A DNA stretch of 29,616 nt from a virus, in the IMG/VR virus record IMGVR_UViG_3300042341_000595, positions 1 to 29,616 of that record, one strand, 5' to 3'. The notes beneath the pieces are model-generated. The model was not told the origin of the DNA, searched no databases, and worked only from the letters and a program-made list of their open reading frames with translations. Positions 16,301 through 22,975 of this stretch are shown here, piece by piece (position 1 is the stretch's first letter; each line of letters starts with the position of its first letter). Made by a program: the position numbers and the translations under genes.

Positions 16301-17708
16301 GGATTACTTTGGTCAATTTGAAGCAGATCATTTTGATCGTGAAGACTTTGATGATGCCACTGGCGTGTTCAAAGGCTACTGGGGTGATAAACAGATCGCC
16401 TATTTCAAATTTAATAAGCCAACTCAAACTGGCGGCGACGACCCGGGTCGGGGCTGGTACTATGAACCCCAGTCAGACAGCAGTGACAACACCGGTACTG
16501 GACCTGCAGTTGATCGGTCTGATGAACGCAAGCAACAAGAGTTAGGCATGATCCGTGCGTTTTTAAAATCTGGCAATCGACCAAATCCAGACAGTCAAAT
16601 TGGTCGATTGATGAAAAAACATGGCATAGAGGAAGATCTAAGCCGCAGAGGATTCTTACAAGGCTTAGGTGCAGCAGCCGCTGGTGCTGTTGGCGTTGGC
16701 GCTGCTGGTTCTGCTCAAGCACGATCAACCGATGCGTCACGAAAAGAAGATGCTGAGGCCTTGGCATTACTGGCCAAAGGTATGACTCCTGAACAAGTTG
16801 CTAAAAAATTAGGAGTTCCTGGACCAAATCACGGGCAGACCCATCATATGGGTGGTCGGTGGGCTTCAATCAATCGGGCTGCGGCGCAGCTTCAACGACA
16901 ACGAGGCGCTGAGATAAAAGAAGGTGTGTCAGAGTCAGCAGGCGACGAGTTAGAATCCATGTTGAAGTCTGCTGGACTCCCGATCAGGGCCATACATGAG
17001 GCTGCTCCTCGCTCCAACCAGATCTGGACAGGAAATAAGCCAGCAGCTACATTGCCAACAACAACAGCAGCGGCGGCAGCTCCCAAAAAACCTGGATTGC
17101 TAACACCAAATAAATCTAAAGAAGCTGCTTACGCAGCAGCAAATAAAGCTAAAGCAGCAGCACCTGCGCCAGCAGCAGCAGTACCTGTAGCTGCACCTGT
17201 AGCTGCGCCAGCAGCATCTGTGGCTGCAAAAGAACCAACACCTGATTCACCAACTGCTAGATATAGCGGCAAGACTGGTGAGTTAACTGCTTACGGCGCA
17301 GAATTAGCAGCGAAAGAAAAAGCTGATATACAAGCTGCCCAAGCAGCAGCAGCAGCAAATAAAGCTAAAGCAGCACCAGCTGCACCTGTAGCTGCGCCAG
17401 CAGCACCAACAACGACTGGCATGTTTCAGCCGCGAACAACTTCACCAGCAACTAATCCAGCAGGTAAGAAAGTAGATATTGTGCAAGCAGCAAACACTGC
17501 CATGGCCGCAGGTGGAAATCCAGAAGCCGCAGCAATAGCTGCAATGAAGGCTAAAAATCCTAAATTAGCTGCAATGATGGCACAGGCAGGATTAGATGAT
17601 CAAGGTAATGATATTGCAGCAGCACCTGTGGCGGAAGATTCTCTTGCTGGCATGAAAAGATTAGCGGGCATTGCGTCTGTTAGCCCATACAACAAACTTG
17701 TTAACTGA
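13308..17708 (+). CDS. Second giant virion-type polyprotein with LysM and internal Tat-like signal (1466 aa)
   Basis: Begins MILNELYKLNE with L-N-E/L. V62-T-E64 and V139-A-E141 follow; after these, a basic GKSVRKWRQDRG and a helical Ala/Gly-rich, partly hydrophobic region (about 310-380). A LysM domain spans about 416-472 (YTVQAGDTLSQIAQANGV...FPGQEITLP), normally a peptidoglycan binder. Low-complexity linkers with TPTAP repeats lead to V907-A-E909, L967-N-E969-FAPG and an acidic DYFGQFEADHF segment. E1108-E1109/D1110 is followed by S-R1113-R1114-G-F-L and an Ala/Gly hydrophobic run ending A1136-Q-A1138, a twin-arginine-like signal. Then come V1207-S-E1209, Ala/Pro linkers and V1441-A-E1443 close to the end. 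No catalytic domain is certain. The polyprotein interpretation is inference from the repeated sites. Confidence 0.8.
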   Translation: MILNELYKLNELSPDTLASYKKAAGADATAADAAGDYARGNKRFKGIVKATKKQFANDTKGVTENREYSSVTNAITRRIITQHPEVLAKYGPDVVGMAIDEIADFVGDVDEIGSSDVSGWTSQLIRSLARFPPLREQGVAEKLGDNRPKLGSGRDRGKSVRKWRQDRGLDESGMAGGHNNSKTIITEPNKRIRIDESLLLQDPVYRSFKQVGRYLAERRMSEKEILQVFADAEAGMTNTATGTNRTMLGRGKDKATDLAASIRDSVNTVLSGVQNSVPVSAVDTAYDQATDALAGLAGGQKGAVMQAIKKYRMLVKKYPKSAGFAKAALVAITGLATGGASLPVIAGLTYALDAAIKGEKLSSVFGKGAGAAALAWAGQSIAGMFGADPAAGAAAAGTDPAAAASTFVPGPDLPTYTVQAGDTLSQIAQANGVSVQELVGLNPQLAADAGAVGGQNLNPDVIFPGQEITLPPASGADVYAGGVGTNANTMADIAKGNVPDSSITQTGSLERLGGVDAADVSQAAADPGKYSAPIDYSQSGPTSTDSLGQKLEYGIPVNDKGSFIPPNAGLPADELARQTAAYDAWKADFTKRFPSAELQPDGSMKATKPGLAPMYPSNYTPGSGGSGSIRPKGFTESVKLIRLPVSQLIDKKTTILNWKLNESIGRKSKTVNLTTAGAYTVFENVDRYRKAIMELKGVPGSTRPALYRPDMAGAPVAPAAKKPGLLSRGLSKVGGALSTFGRQFTTNVTKEKLKMNWHQKGKPSDSDQLAAWLVTQGVPQEVVTSVYSKMGLPVAAATVTATPTAPTVATPTAPTTATPTAPTTATPTTATATTTKPTAPAAAAGKFPGEDPQGAGYVGRREVARRQAARAAGAAKPAPAKTPNFSGPTGYSSVNTTVKQPAKQPAVAEGAMPAAVIRIKEKIRQMSDAEKKEYFQGKTREQLQQLARRHGYGENSNVYAKYAAQGLNEFAPGSGGGDDDIGDDPYKYPTPESYRRSADYFGQFEADHFDREDFDDATGVFKGYWGDKQIAYFKFNKPTQTGGDDPGRGWYYEPQSDSSDNTGTGPAVDRSDERKQQELGMIRAFLKSGNRPNPDSQIGRLMKKHGIEEDLSRRGFLQGLGAAAAGAVGVGAAGSAQARSTDASRKEDAEALALLAKGMTPEQVAKKLGVPGPNHGQTHHMGGRWASINRAAAQLQRQRGAEIKEGVSESAGDELESMLKSAGLPIRAIHEAAPRSNQIWTGNKPAATLPTTTAAAAAPKKPGLLTPNKSKEAAYAAANKAKAAAPAPAAAVPVAAPVAAPAASVAAKEPTPDSPTARYSGKTGELTAYGAELAAKEKADIQAAQAAAAANKAKAAPAAPVAAPAAPTTTGMFQPRTTSPATNPAGKKVDIVQAANTAMAAGGNPEAAAIAAMKAKNPKLAAMMAQAGLDDQGNDIAAAPVAEDSLAGMKRLAGIASVSPYNKLVN
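15708..15800 (+). repeat. 24-base tandem repeat encoding A-T-P-T-A-P-T-(T/V)
   Basis: Three full 24-base units at 15708-15731, 15732-15755 and 15756-15779, the last two differing at one base, then a partial unit to 15800. The product is a Thr/Pro linker between domains of the giant protein. Copy number is likely to vary between relatives. Confidence 0.85.
17134..17405 (+). repeat. Duplicated Ala/Pro linker with two 26-base exact repeats
   Basis: A 26-base segment encoding ANKAKAA is identical at 17134-17159 and 17350-17375. A second 26-base segment encoding APVAAPAA is identical at 17191-17216 and 17380-17405. The order is the same but the spacing differs (31 versus 4 bases), so a duplicated linker has since lost or gained units. 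Confidence 0.8.
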
Positions 17709-17712
17709 TTCC

Positions 17713-18072
17713 ATGAGAGCTAGTGAATTTGCAATTGTGAAAGAAGGTGCAGTGGAGGATCTTGAAAAAGATCTCGACGATCCTAAGGGTTACAGCGCAA
17801 TTGACCACATGATGCAGACCATTGCCAGAGACCACGGCATCACCGGCAAACAATTGCACGATGCGTTTGTGGCCAAGCATGGCGTGATACCTGACCGGTG
17901 GACACGAGATCAACTGCGCGAATTGACTTTTCTTGGATCAGAATGCACCCGAGACTGTTCGGGACACAGAGCCGGATATGACTGGAGCAAACGCAAAGGA
18001 CTAAAGCTGGGCAATAGTCCATGGAGTCCCAGTTTCAACAAAGGCGCTGCACTAGCAGTGGCAGGAAAATAA
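17713..18072 (+). CDS. Leader-bearing small protein with CSGH module, 119 aa
   Basis: Start set at ATG 17713, four bases after the giant gene's stop; an upstream in-frame ATG lies inside that gene. It begins MRASEFAIVKEG, where V-K-E/G is an excellent leader cut site. The helical middle (GYSAIDHMMQTIARDHGITGKQLHDAFVAKH) precedes a compact Cys/His module, CTRDCSGHRAGYDWSKRKG...SPSFNKGAALA, which I recall as a recurrent unit in large aquatic viruses with no settled function. C-x-x-x-C plus H suggests metal binding. Last gene of the virion-type block. Confidence 0.7.
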   Translation: MRASEFAIVKEGAVEDLEKDLDDPKGYSAIDHMMQTIARDHGITGKQLHDAFVAKHGVIPDRWTRDQLRELTFLGSECTRDCSGHRAGYDWSKRKGLKLGNSPWSPSFNKGAALAVAGK

Positions 18073-18111
18073 CAGAACACACTACCTTAGGACCTTTGCG
18101 TTATATAAGTG

Positions 18112-18130
18112 TGCGCCGGCTGCTGGCGCA
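18112..18130 (+). other. Strong GC hairpin upstream of the early promoter
   Basis: TGCGCCGG (18112-18119) pairs with CTGGCGCA (18123-18130), one G-U, around a 3-base loop. It is the most stable fold in the 162-base gap 18073-18234. No U-tract follows, so it is not a standard terminator; a processing site, factor-independent pause or small RNA are possible. The rest of the gap up to the promoter shows no other clear feature. Confidence 0.45.
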
Positions 18131-18184
18131 GTGAACCGAATTCGCTACTCGGCTTACTGGAAGTGAGCTTATTACCAAAATGAG

Positions 18185-18212
18185 TTGACATCAACAAAAT
18201 CCATGTTATAAT
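18185..18212 (+). promoter_or_regulatory. Perfect-consensus sigma70 promoter for the replication block
   Basis: TTGACA (18185-18190) and TATAAT (18207-18212) are both exact consensus with a 16-base spacer. The predicted start near 18219 gives a short leader containing GGAG (18225-18228) before the ATG at 18235. A host-polymerase-dependent early promoter driving dsbA and probably gene 43. Confidence 0.9.
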
Positions 18213-18234
18213 AACTTTTTAATCGGAGTATTCT

Positions 18235-18498
18235 ATGACACAACAAAAGACATTCAACGGCGACCAAAAGATCAAACTGACAGCAATCATCAATGAGGGC
18301 ATGCAAGTGACTCAGGAGATTGAAACACTCACCGGCGGTCTCAACGACACCATCAAGGCCATTGCAGAAGAACTTGAGATCAAACCCGGTGTGTTGAAAA
18401 AGGCCATCAAATTGGCACACAAAGCTGAATTTGGCAAGGCCAAACAGGATCACGAATTGCTGGAAACAATTCTTGAGACTGTGGGCAAGACATTATAA
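18235..18498 (+). CDS. dsbA: DsbA-like double-stranded DNA-binding protein, 87 aa
   Basis: Small, mostly helical, charged protein. The centre and C-terminus (LNDTIKAIAEELEIKPGVLKKAIKLAHKAEF...LETILETVGK) match the layout of T4 DsbA (89 aa): a helix, a conserved hydrophobic helix-turn-helix and a final amphipathic helix. T4 DsbA binds double-stranded DNA and influences late transcription. Good GGAG site and a perfect sigma70 promoter in front, so it should be among the earliest and strongest transcripts. The next gene is the DNA polymerase after a 75-base structured gap. Confidence 0.75.
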   Translation: MTQQKTFNGDQKIKLTAIINEGMQVTQEIETLTGGLNDTIKAIAEELEIKPGVLKKAIKLAHKAEFGKAKQDHELLETILETVGKTL

Positions 18499-18501
18499 GT
18501 A

Positions 18502-18566
18502 CTGTTTTAAACAGCGAGTCGCTCACGATACGAGCATGAATCACGGCCCACCGGCCATAAACGGAG
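18502..18566 (+). promoter_or_regulatory. Structured leader and ribosome site of gene 43 (possible translational operator)
   Basis: In the gap after dsbA lie CTGTTT-T-AAACAG (18502-18514), GCGA-G-TCGC (18514-18522) and GGCC-CACC-GGCC (18545-18556). The last lies just 6 bases before the GGAG (18563-18566) of gene 43. T4 gp43 represses its own mRNA by binding a hairpin beside its ribosome site, so this may play the same role; the sequence itself is not that of T4. Confidence 0.4.
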
Positions 18567-18573
18567 AAAATGA

Positions 18574-21231
18574 TTGAGTTATGTAGACGCACTGTTTGAT
18601 CGTGAGCACGATCGCATCCATGTTGTAGAACGCCAAGGCGGCAAGAGAGTCTACAAAGAATATCCAGCCAACTACATCTTCTACTATGATGATGCCCGTG
18701 GCAAGTTCCGCAGCATCTACGACACACCTGTGTCAAGATTCAGCACACGCAACAACAAAGAATTTCGCAAAGAAGTTCGCATGCACGGCGGCAAGCAGTT
18801 GTATGAAAGCGATATCAATCCCATCTTTAGATGCTTTGAAGAAAACTACAAAGATGCTGTTGCCCCAGAACTGCAAACGGCCTTTTTTGACATTGAAGTA
18901 GACTTTGACAAAGAGCGCGGGTTTTCTCCCACTCACGATCCGTTCAATGCCATCACTGCCATTTCTGTTTATTTGAACTGGCTGGATCAGTTGGTCACAT
19001 TGGCTGTGCCGCCCAAAAGTATCAGCATGGCTACTGCACAAGAACTGGTTGCTGAATTTGACAACACATTCTTGTTTGACAACGAAGCAGACATGCTGAA
19101 AATGTTTCTGGACCTGATTGACGATGCCGATGTACTCAGCGGTTGGAATTCAGAGGGCTACGACATTCCCTACACAGTGAATCGTATCACTCGCATACTC
19201 AGCAAAGACGACACACGCAAGTTCTGTCTGTGGGGGCAGTTTCCCAAACCAAGGCAATTTGAACGCTTTGGTGCTGAACAACAAACATACGATCTGATCG
19301 GTCGTGTGCATATGGACTATATGCAGTTGTATCGCAAATACACATATGAAGAACGACACAGCTACAGCCTGGATGCCATTGCCGAACACGAGTTAGGCGA
19401 GCGCAAGACACAGTTTGAAGGCACACTGGATCAACTGTACAATCAACACTTCCGAACATTCATTGCCTACAACAGACAAGATACTGCACTGTTGGACAAG
19501 CTGGACAAGAAACTACAGTTTTTGGATCTGGCCAACACACTGGCACATGCCAACACTGTGTTGCTACAGACCACAATGGGTGCAGTTGCTGTGACTGACC
19601 AGGCCATTATCAACGAAGCACACGAGCGTGGCATGGTTGTGCCCAATCGCAAGCAACAGCTCACTGACGACAACACTCAGGCCGCAGGTGCCTATGTGGC
19701 ATATCCCAAGAAGGGCATGAGTGAATGGATTGGTTCGGTTGACATCAACAGCCTGTATCCATCGGCAATTCGTGCCATGAACATGGGTCCAGAAACTGTG
19801 ATAGGTCAACTGCGACCCATCATGACTGATCGTTACATCAAAGACAAAATGAACGGTGGCGCAAGTTTTGCAGCAGCGTGGGAGGGCCTGTTCGGCAGTT
19901 TGGAATACACTGCGGTGATGGAACAACAACGCGGCACTGAACTCACAGTGGATTGGCAAGATGGCGAGACCAATGTGTATTCAGCGGCTGAGATGTGGTC
20001 CATTGTGTTTGATTCAAATCGTCCATGGATCTTGACTGCCAACGGAACCATTATCACTTACGAAAAGAAAGGTATCATTCCCGGTCTGCTGGAACGATGG
20101 TATAGTGAACGCAAAGAAATGCAGGCCAAGAAAAAAGATGCCAAAGACAAAAAAGAAGAAGCATTCTGGGACAAGCGGCAACTGGTCAAGAAGATCAACT
20201 TGAACAGCTTGTACGGAGCCCTGCTGAATCCCGGTTGCAGATTCTTTGACCATCGCATTGGTCAGAGTACCACACTGACAGGCCGTGCCATTGCCCGACA
20301 CATGGATGCTTACATCAATGAATGTATCACTGGCAAGTATGATCATACCGGCGATGCTGTGATATACGGCGACACTGATTCATGTTACTTCAGTGCTTGG
20401 CCGGCAATCAAGACCGAAGTAGAGCAAGGTCGCATGGAGTGGAGCAAGGAAACTTGTATTGCTTTGTATGACTCAATTGCAGATCAAGTAAACGATTCAT
20501 TCCCGGGTTTTATGGAGCAGGCATTCCATTGTCCGCGAGACATGGGCGGGTTGATCAAAGCCGGCCGCGAGCTGGTGGCAGATCGTGGCCTGTTCATCAC
20601 AAAGAAACGCTATGCTGTAAACATCATTGACCTTGAAGGCAAGCGATTGGACGTCAATGGTGCGCTGGGCAAGACAAAAGTCATGGGGCTTGACCTCAAG
20701 CGCAGTGATACACCCAAAGTGATTCAAGACTTCTTGTTGGAGATTTTGAATCTTGCGTTGAGTGGAGCACAAAAAGAAAGCATCATTGAACGCATCCGTG
20801 AATTCAAATACGAGTTCATGGATCGACCCGGCTGGGAAAAAGGATCGCCCAAGCGTGTCAACAACTTGACCAAATATGCAGCAGAAGAAACACGCCAAGG
20901 CAAAGCCAACATGCCTGGCCATGTCAGAGCTGCAATGAACTGGAACAATCTGAGACGCATGAACAGTGACAACTATTCAATGCAGATTGTGGATGGTATG
21001 AAAACAATTGTGTGCAAACTCAAGAGCAATGCACTGGGTTGGACCAGCATTGGCTATCCCACAGACGAACAACGCTTGCCGGAGTGGTTCAAGGAACTGC
21101 CGTTTGATGACGGATTGATGGAGGCCACTGTGGTGGATCAGAAGATTGACAACCTGTTGGGTGTAATGGAGTGGGACTTGCCCAGTGCAACCAACACAGA
21201 AAACACATTCCAAAATTTATTTGAATGGTAA
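18574..21231 (+). CDS. 43: T4-type family-B DNA polymerase gp43, 885 aa
   Basis: Replicative polymerase with 3'-5' exonuclease. Start is TTG 18574: GGAG lies 7 bases before it, and the product begins MSYVDALFDRE. Exonuclease motifs: FF-D106-I-E108 (Exo I), LSGWNSEGYD (Exo II), YNRQ-D near residue 305 (Exo III). Polymerase motifs: D390-INSLYPS (motif A), KK-INLNSLYG at 539-548 (motif B) and Y598-G-D600-T-D602-S (motif C). All catalytic carboxylates are present, and the length is close to T4 gp43 (898 aa). An out-of-frame ATG at 18570 opens a 9-codon frame across the start, which may dampen initiation. The C-terminal DLPSATNTENTFQNLFEW is probably the clamp-binding tail. Confidence 0.97.
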   Translation: MSYVDALFDREHDRIHVVERQGGKRVYKEYPANYIFYYDDARGKFRSIYDTPVSRFSTRNNKEFRKEVRMHGGKQLYESDINPIFRCFEENYKDAVAPELQTAFFDIEVDFDKERGFSPTHDPFNAITAISVYLNWLDQLVTLAVPPKSISMATAQELVAEFDNTFLFDNEADMLKMFLDLIDDADVLSGWNSEGYDIPYTVNRITRILSKDDTRKFCLWGQFPKPRQFERFGAEQQTYDLIGRVHMDYMQLYRKYTYEERHSYSLDAIAEHELGERKTQFEGTLDQLYNQHFRTFIAYNRQDTALLDKLDKKLQFLDLANTLAHANTVLLQTTMGAVAVTDQAIINEAHERGMVVPNRKQQLTDDNTQAAGAYVAYPKKGMSEWIGSVDINSLYPSAIRAMNMGPETVIGQLRPIMTDRYIKDKMNGGASFAAAWEGLFGSLEYTAVMEQQRGTELTVDWQDGETNVYSAAEMWSIVFDSNRPWILTANGTIITYEKKGIIPGLLERWYSERKEMQAKKKDAKDKKEEAFWDKRQLVKKINLNSLYGALLNPGCRFFDHRIGQSTTLTGRAIARHMDAYINECITGKYDHTGDAVIYGDTDSCYFSAWPAIKTEVEQGRMEWSKETCIALYDSIADQVNDSFPGFMEQAFHCPRDMGGLIKAGRELVADRGLFITKKRYAVNIIDLEGKRLDVNGALGKTKVMGLDLKRSDTPKVIQDFLLEILNLALSGAQKESIIERIREFKYEFMDRPGWEKGSPKRVNNLTKYAAEETRQGKANMPGHVRAAMNWNNLRRMNSDNYSMQIVDGMKTIVCKLKSNALGWTSIGYPTDEQRLPEWFKELPFDDGLMEATVVDQKIDNLLGVMEWDLPSATNTENTFQNLFEW

Positions 21232-21235
21232 AGAT

Positions 21236-22219
21236 ATGAAACTAAGCGAACTCATTGCCTACCGCAATCAACTGCTGGAATATGATGTGGCAGATATACA
21301 GTATCATGCTCGACATAAATTGGCCGATGTTGTGCATACTGTGAAAAACAGTGTGATACAGCCGCGATCTTTCACGCAGTCGATAGAAGAAGATTTAAAT
21401 AATCTAGTTGACATCTTTAATCAATTTGGATTGACACTGGACGAGTTGGTAAAAGAACTGGATTCCTTAATTGAAACTGTTGAAAAGACCTACTATAAAG
21501 ATAGCACAGCACAGTACAACGAAGAGTCTACTAGATACGGTCATTTGTCCGACAGCACCAACGCCCAAGTCAACCAACAAATCATTGACCGTAGTCTAGC
21601 AATAAGTCCAGAAACTCAACAGATGCTGTTGGACAGAATAAAATCTTTTGTAGACTGGAAGTATGCTGGATTGATCATTAGACCGGGAAAAGAAACTTTC
21701 ATTGATGATTTGGTAGCACTGGATCCATTGTATCTTGTTGACTACAGTCATGCATTGTTGGCACCAGCTCGGAGTAAATTCAATGCTGAGTATCAAAATA
21801 GATTAAGAACATACGAAGAATCTCCGGTCACAACTGATGTGCTGGCTGCAATACCAGACAATCAACTGGGACTGTGTCTGGCATTTAATTTCTTTGAATT
21901 CACACCGATTGAAGTGGTAGAAAACTATTTGGAAATTATATTTAAAAAACTAAGACCTGGCGGCACACTGGCCATGACATTCAATGATTGCGATCGTGCT
22001 CATTGTGTGGCATTGGTTGAAAAAAACTTCTGTTTTTATACACCAGGAAGGCGTGTCAAAGCCGCAGCCAAGCGACTCAAATATCAACAGCAGTTTATGT
22101 GGACCGACAAGCTGAATCTCACCTGGCTGGAATTGCGTAAACCTGGAACACTCACTAGTCTAAAAGGCGGACAAACATTGGCAAAAATATTACCCAAACC
22201 ACTTGCAAAATCTAAATAA
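21236..22219 (+). CDS. Methyltransferase-like protein, apparently degenerate (327 aa)
   Basis: Start at ATG 21236, four bases after the polymerase stop; the open frame upstream lies inside gene 43. The first ~130 residues are helical (NLVDIFNQFGLTLDELVKELDSLIETVEKTYY). Residues about 145-290 resemble a class I SAM methyltransferase: LDPLYLVDYSHALLA at the motif I/II position, LCLAFNFFEFTPIEVVENYLEII, then LRPGGTLAMTFNDCDR. The glycine-rich motif I is not recognisable (IIRPGKETFIDD), so SAM binding is uncertain. The start MKLSELIAYRNQLLE resembles the virion leaders, possibly by chance. Role unknown; it sits between polymerase and clamp, where T4 has regA, 62 and 44. Confidence 0.65.
   Translation: MKLSELIAYRNQLLEYDVADIQYHARHKLADVVHTVKNSVIQPRSFTQSIEEDLNNLVDIFNQFGLTLDELVKELDSLIETVEKTYYKDSTAQYNEESTRYGHLSDSTNAQVNQQIIDRSLAISPETQQMLLDRIKSFVDWKYAGLIIRPGKETFIDDLVALDPLYLVDYSHALLAPARSKFNAEYQNRLRTYEESPVTTDVLAAIPDNQLGLCLAFNFFEFTPIEVVENYLEIIFKKLRPGGTLAMTFNDCDRAHCVALVEKNFCFYTPGRRVKAAAKRLKYQQQFMWTDKLNLTWLELRKPGTLTSLKGGQTLAKILPKPLAKSK
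22212..22218 (+). promoter_or_regulatory. CTAAATA sequence before the clamp gene
   Basis: CTAAATA spans the stop codon of the upstream gene, 34 bases before the clamp ATG. AGGAG at 22239-22243 gives a strong ribosome site 9 bases before that ATG. The match could be chance in an AT-rich gene end, but it equals the late-type core seen elsewhere in the window. Confidence 0.25.
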
Positions 22220-22252
22220 ACCATATACAATACACTATAGGAGAAATAAAAC

Positions 22253-22975
22253 ATGAAAGATCATTTACTAGACCTGGTTCAACACACACTCGATTTGGGT
22301 GTAATTGACTTGGTTAAAATCACAGGCGACGACAAAGAAACAGTTATTGCTGCGGTGGCAGAAGACCGTTCGGTAGTAGTGGAAGGCAAGTTTGCTGGAC
22401 CAGTGGCAGATTTTGTTGGTACCTTTGGCATGCCAAATTTAAACAAGTTAAAAATCTTGTTGAATCTTCAGGAATACCGCGAGAACGCCAAACTCAGTAT
22501 CACACGCAAGACCACAGGCGAACCAGATGGTATTGCATTTGAAAACGCTGCTGGCGACTTTAAAAACAGCTATCGCTTTATGGCCAGTGGCATGGTGAAC
22601 GACCAGCTCAAGAACTATAAATTTAAAACACCAACTTGGCACATTGAGTTTGAACCAACTGTGGCCAGTATCCTGCGTTTGAAAATGCAAGCACAGGCCA
22701 ACGCCGAAGAAACCAACTTTCAAGCAAAAACCGATGGTACCGACTTGATGTTCTTCTTTGGCGATCACAGCACTCACGCTGGAAACTTTGTGTTTCAACC
22801 AAACATCACAGGACAGCTCAAACGAGCATGGTCGTGGCCTATTGTGACATTCATCAGCATTATGAATCTTGCTGGCGACAAGATTGTCCGGATCAGTGAT
22901 GACGGTGCAGCAATGATCACTGTGGATTCAGGACTTGCTGTTTATAACTACATTCTTCCAGCACAGAGCAAGTGA
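22253..22975 (+). CDS. 45: gp45-like sliding clamp, 240 aa
   Basis: Length (T4 gp45 is 228 aa), position after gene 43 and pattern fit a T4-type clamp: an N-terminal helix, a middle FGMPNLNKLKILLNLQEY corresponding to the clamp's DLNxFLxxxSL segment, two similar halves (ITRKTTGEPDGIAFEN...; NITGQLKRAWSWPIVTFISIMNLAGDKIVRIS) and a terminal SGLAVYNYILPA. The clamp trimer tethers gp43 to DNA and in T4 also activates late transcription. No clamp-loader genes (44/62) lie nearby. Strong AGGAG site. Recognition is by pattern rather than strict motif. Confidence 0.75.
   Translation: MKDHLLDLVQHTLDLGVIDLVKITGDDKETVIAAVAEDRSVVVEGKFAGPVADFVGTFGMPNLNKLKILLNLQEYRENAKLSITRKTTGEPDGIAFENAAGDFKNSYRFMASGMVNDQLKNYKFKTPTWHIEFEPTVASILRLKMQAQANAEETNFQAKTDGTDLMFFFGDHSTHAGNFVFQPNITGQLKRAWSWPIVTFISIMNLAGDKIVRISDDGAAMITVDSGLAVYNYILPAQSK

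Larger units (their letters stand above)
10136..17636 (+). repeat. Dispersed 10-base repeat TGTGGCGGAA encoding V-A-E sites
   Basis: The identical decamer occurs at 10136-10145, 10805-10814, 13721-13730, 16025-16034 and 17627-17636, always in the same frame so that GTG-GCG-GAA encodes Val-Ala-Glu. A 15-base variant (GGTGTGACAGAAAAC, V-T-E-N) is identical at 10983-10997 and 13488-13502. They mark domain borders in two different genes. Confidence 0.8.

Noticed and set aside
18073-18180. A tRNA gene in the gap before dsbA
   Set aside because: There is a strong hairpin but no cloverleaf, T-loop (TTCGA-type) sequence or acceptor stem pairing around it.
18570-18599. ATG 18570 as the start of gene 43
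   Set aside because: That frame ends after nine codons; the polymerase frame starts at TTG 18574 and gives the expected N-terminus.
22972-22974. GTG start for the transglycosylase
   Set aside because: ATG 22975 overlaps the clamp stop in the usual stop-start manner and gives the same protein minus one residue.
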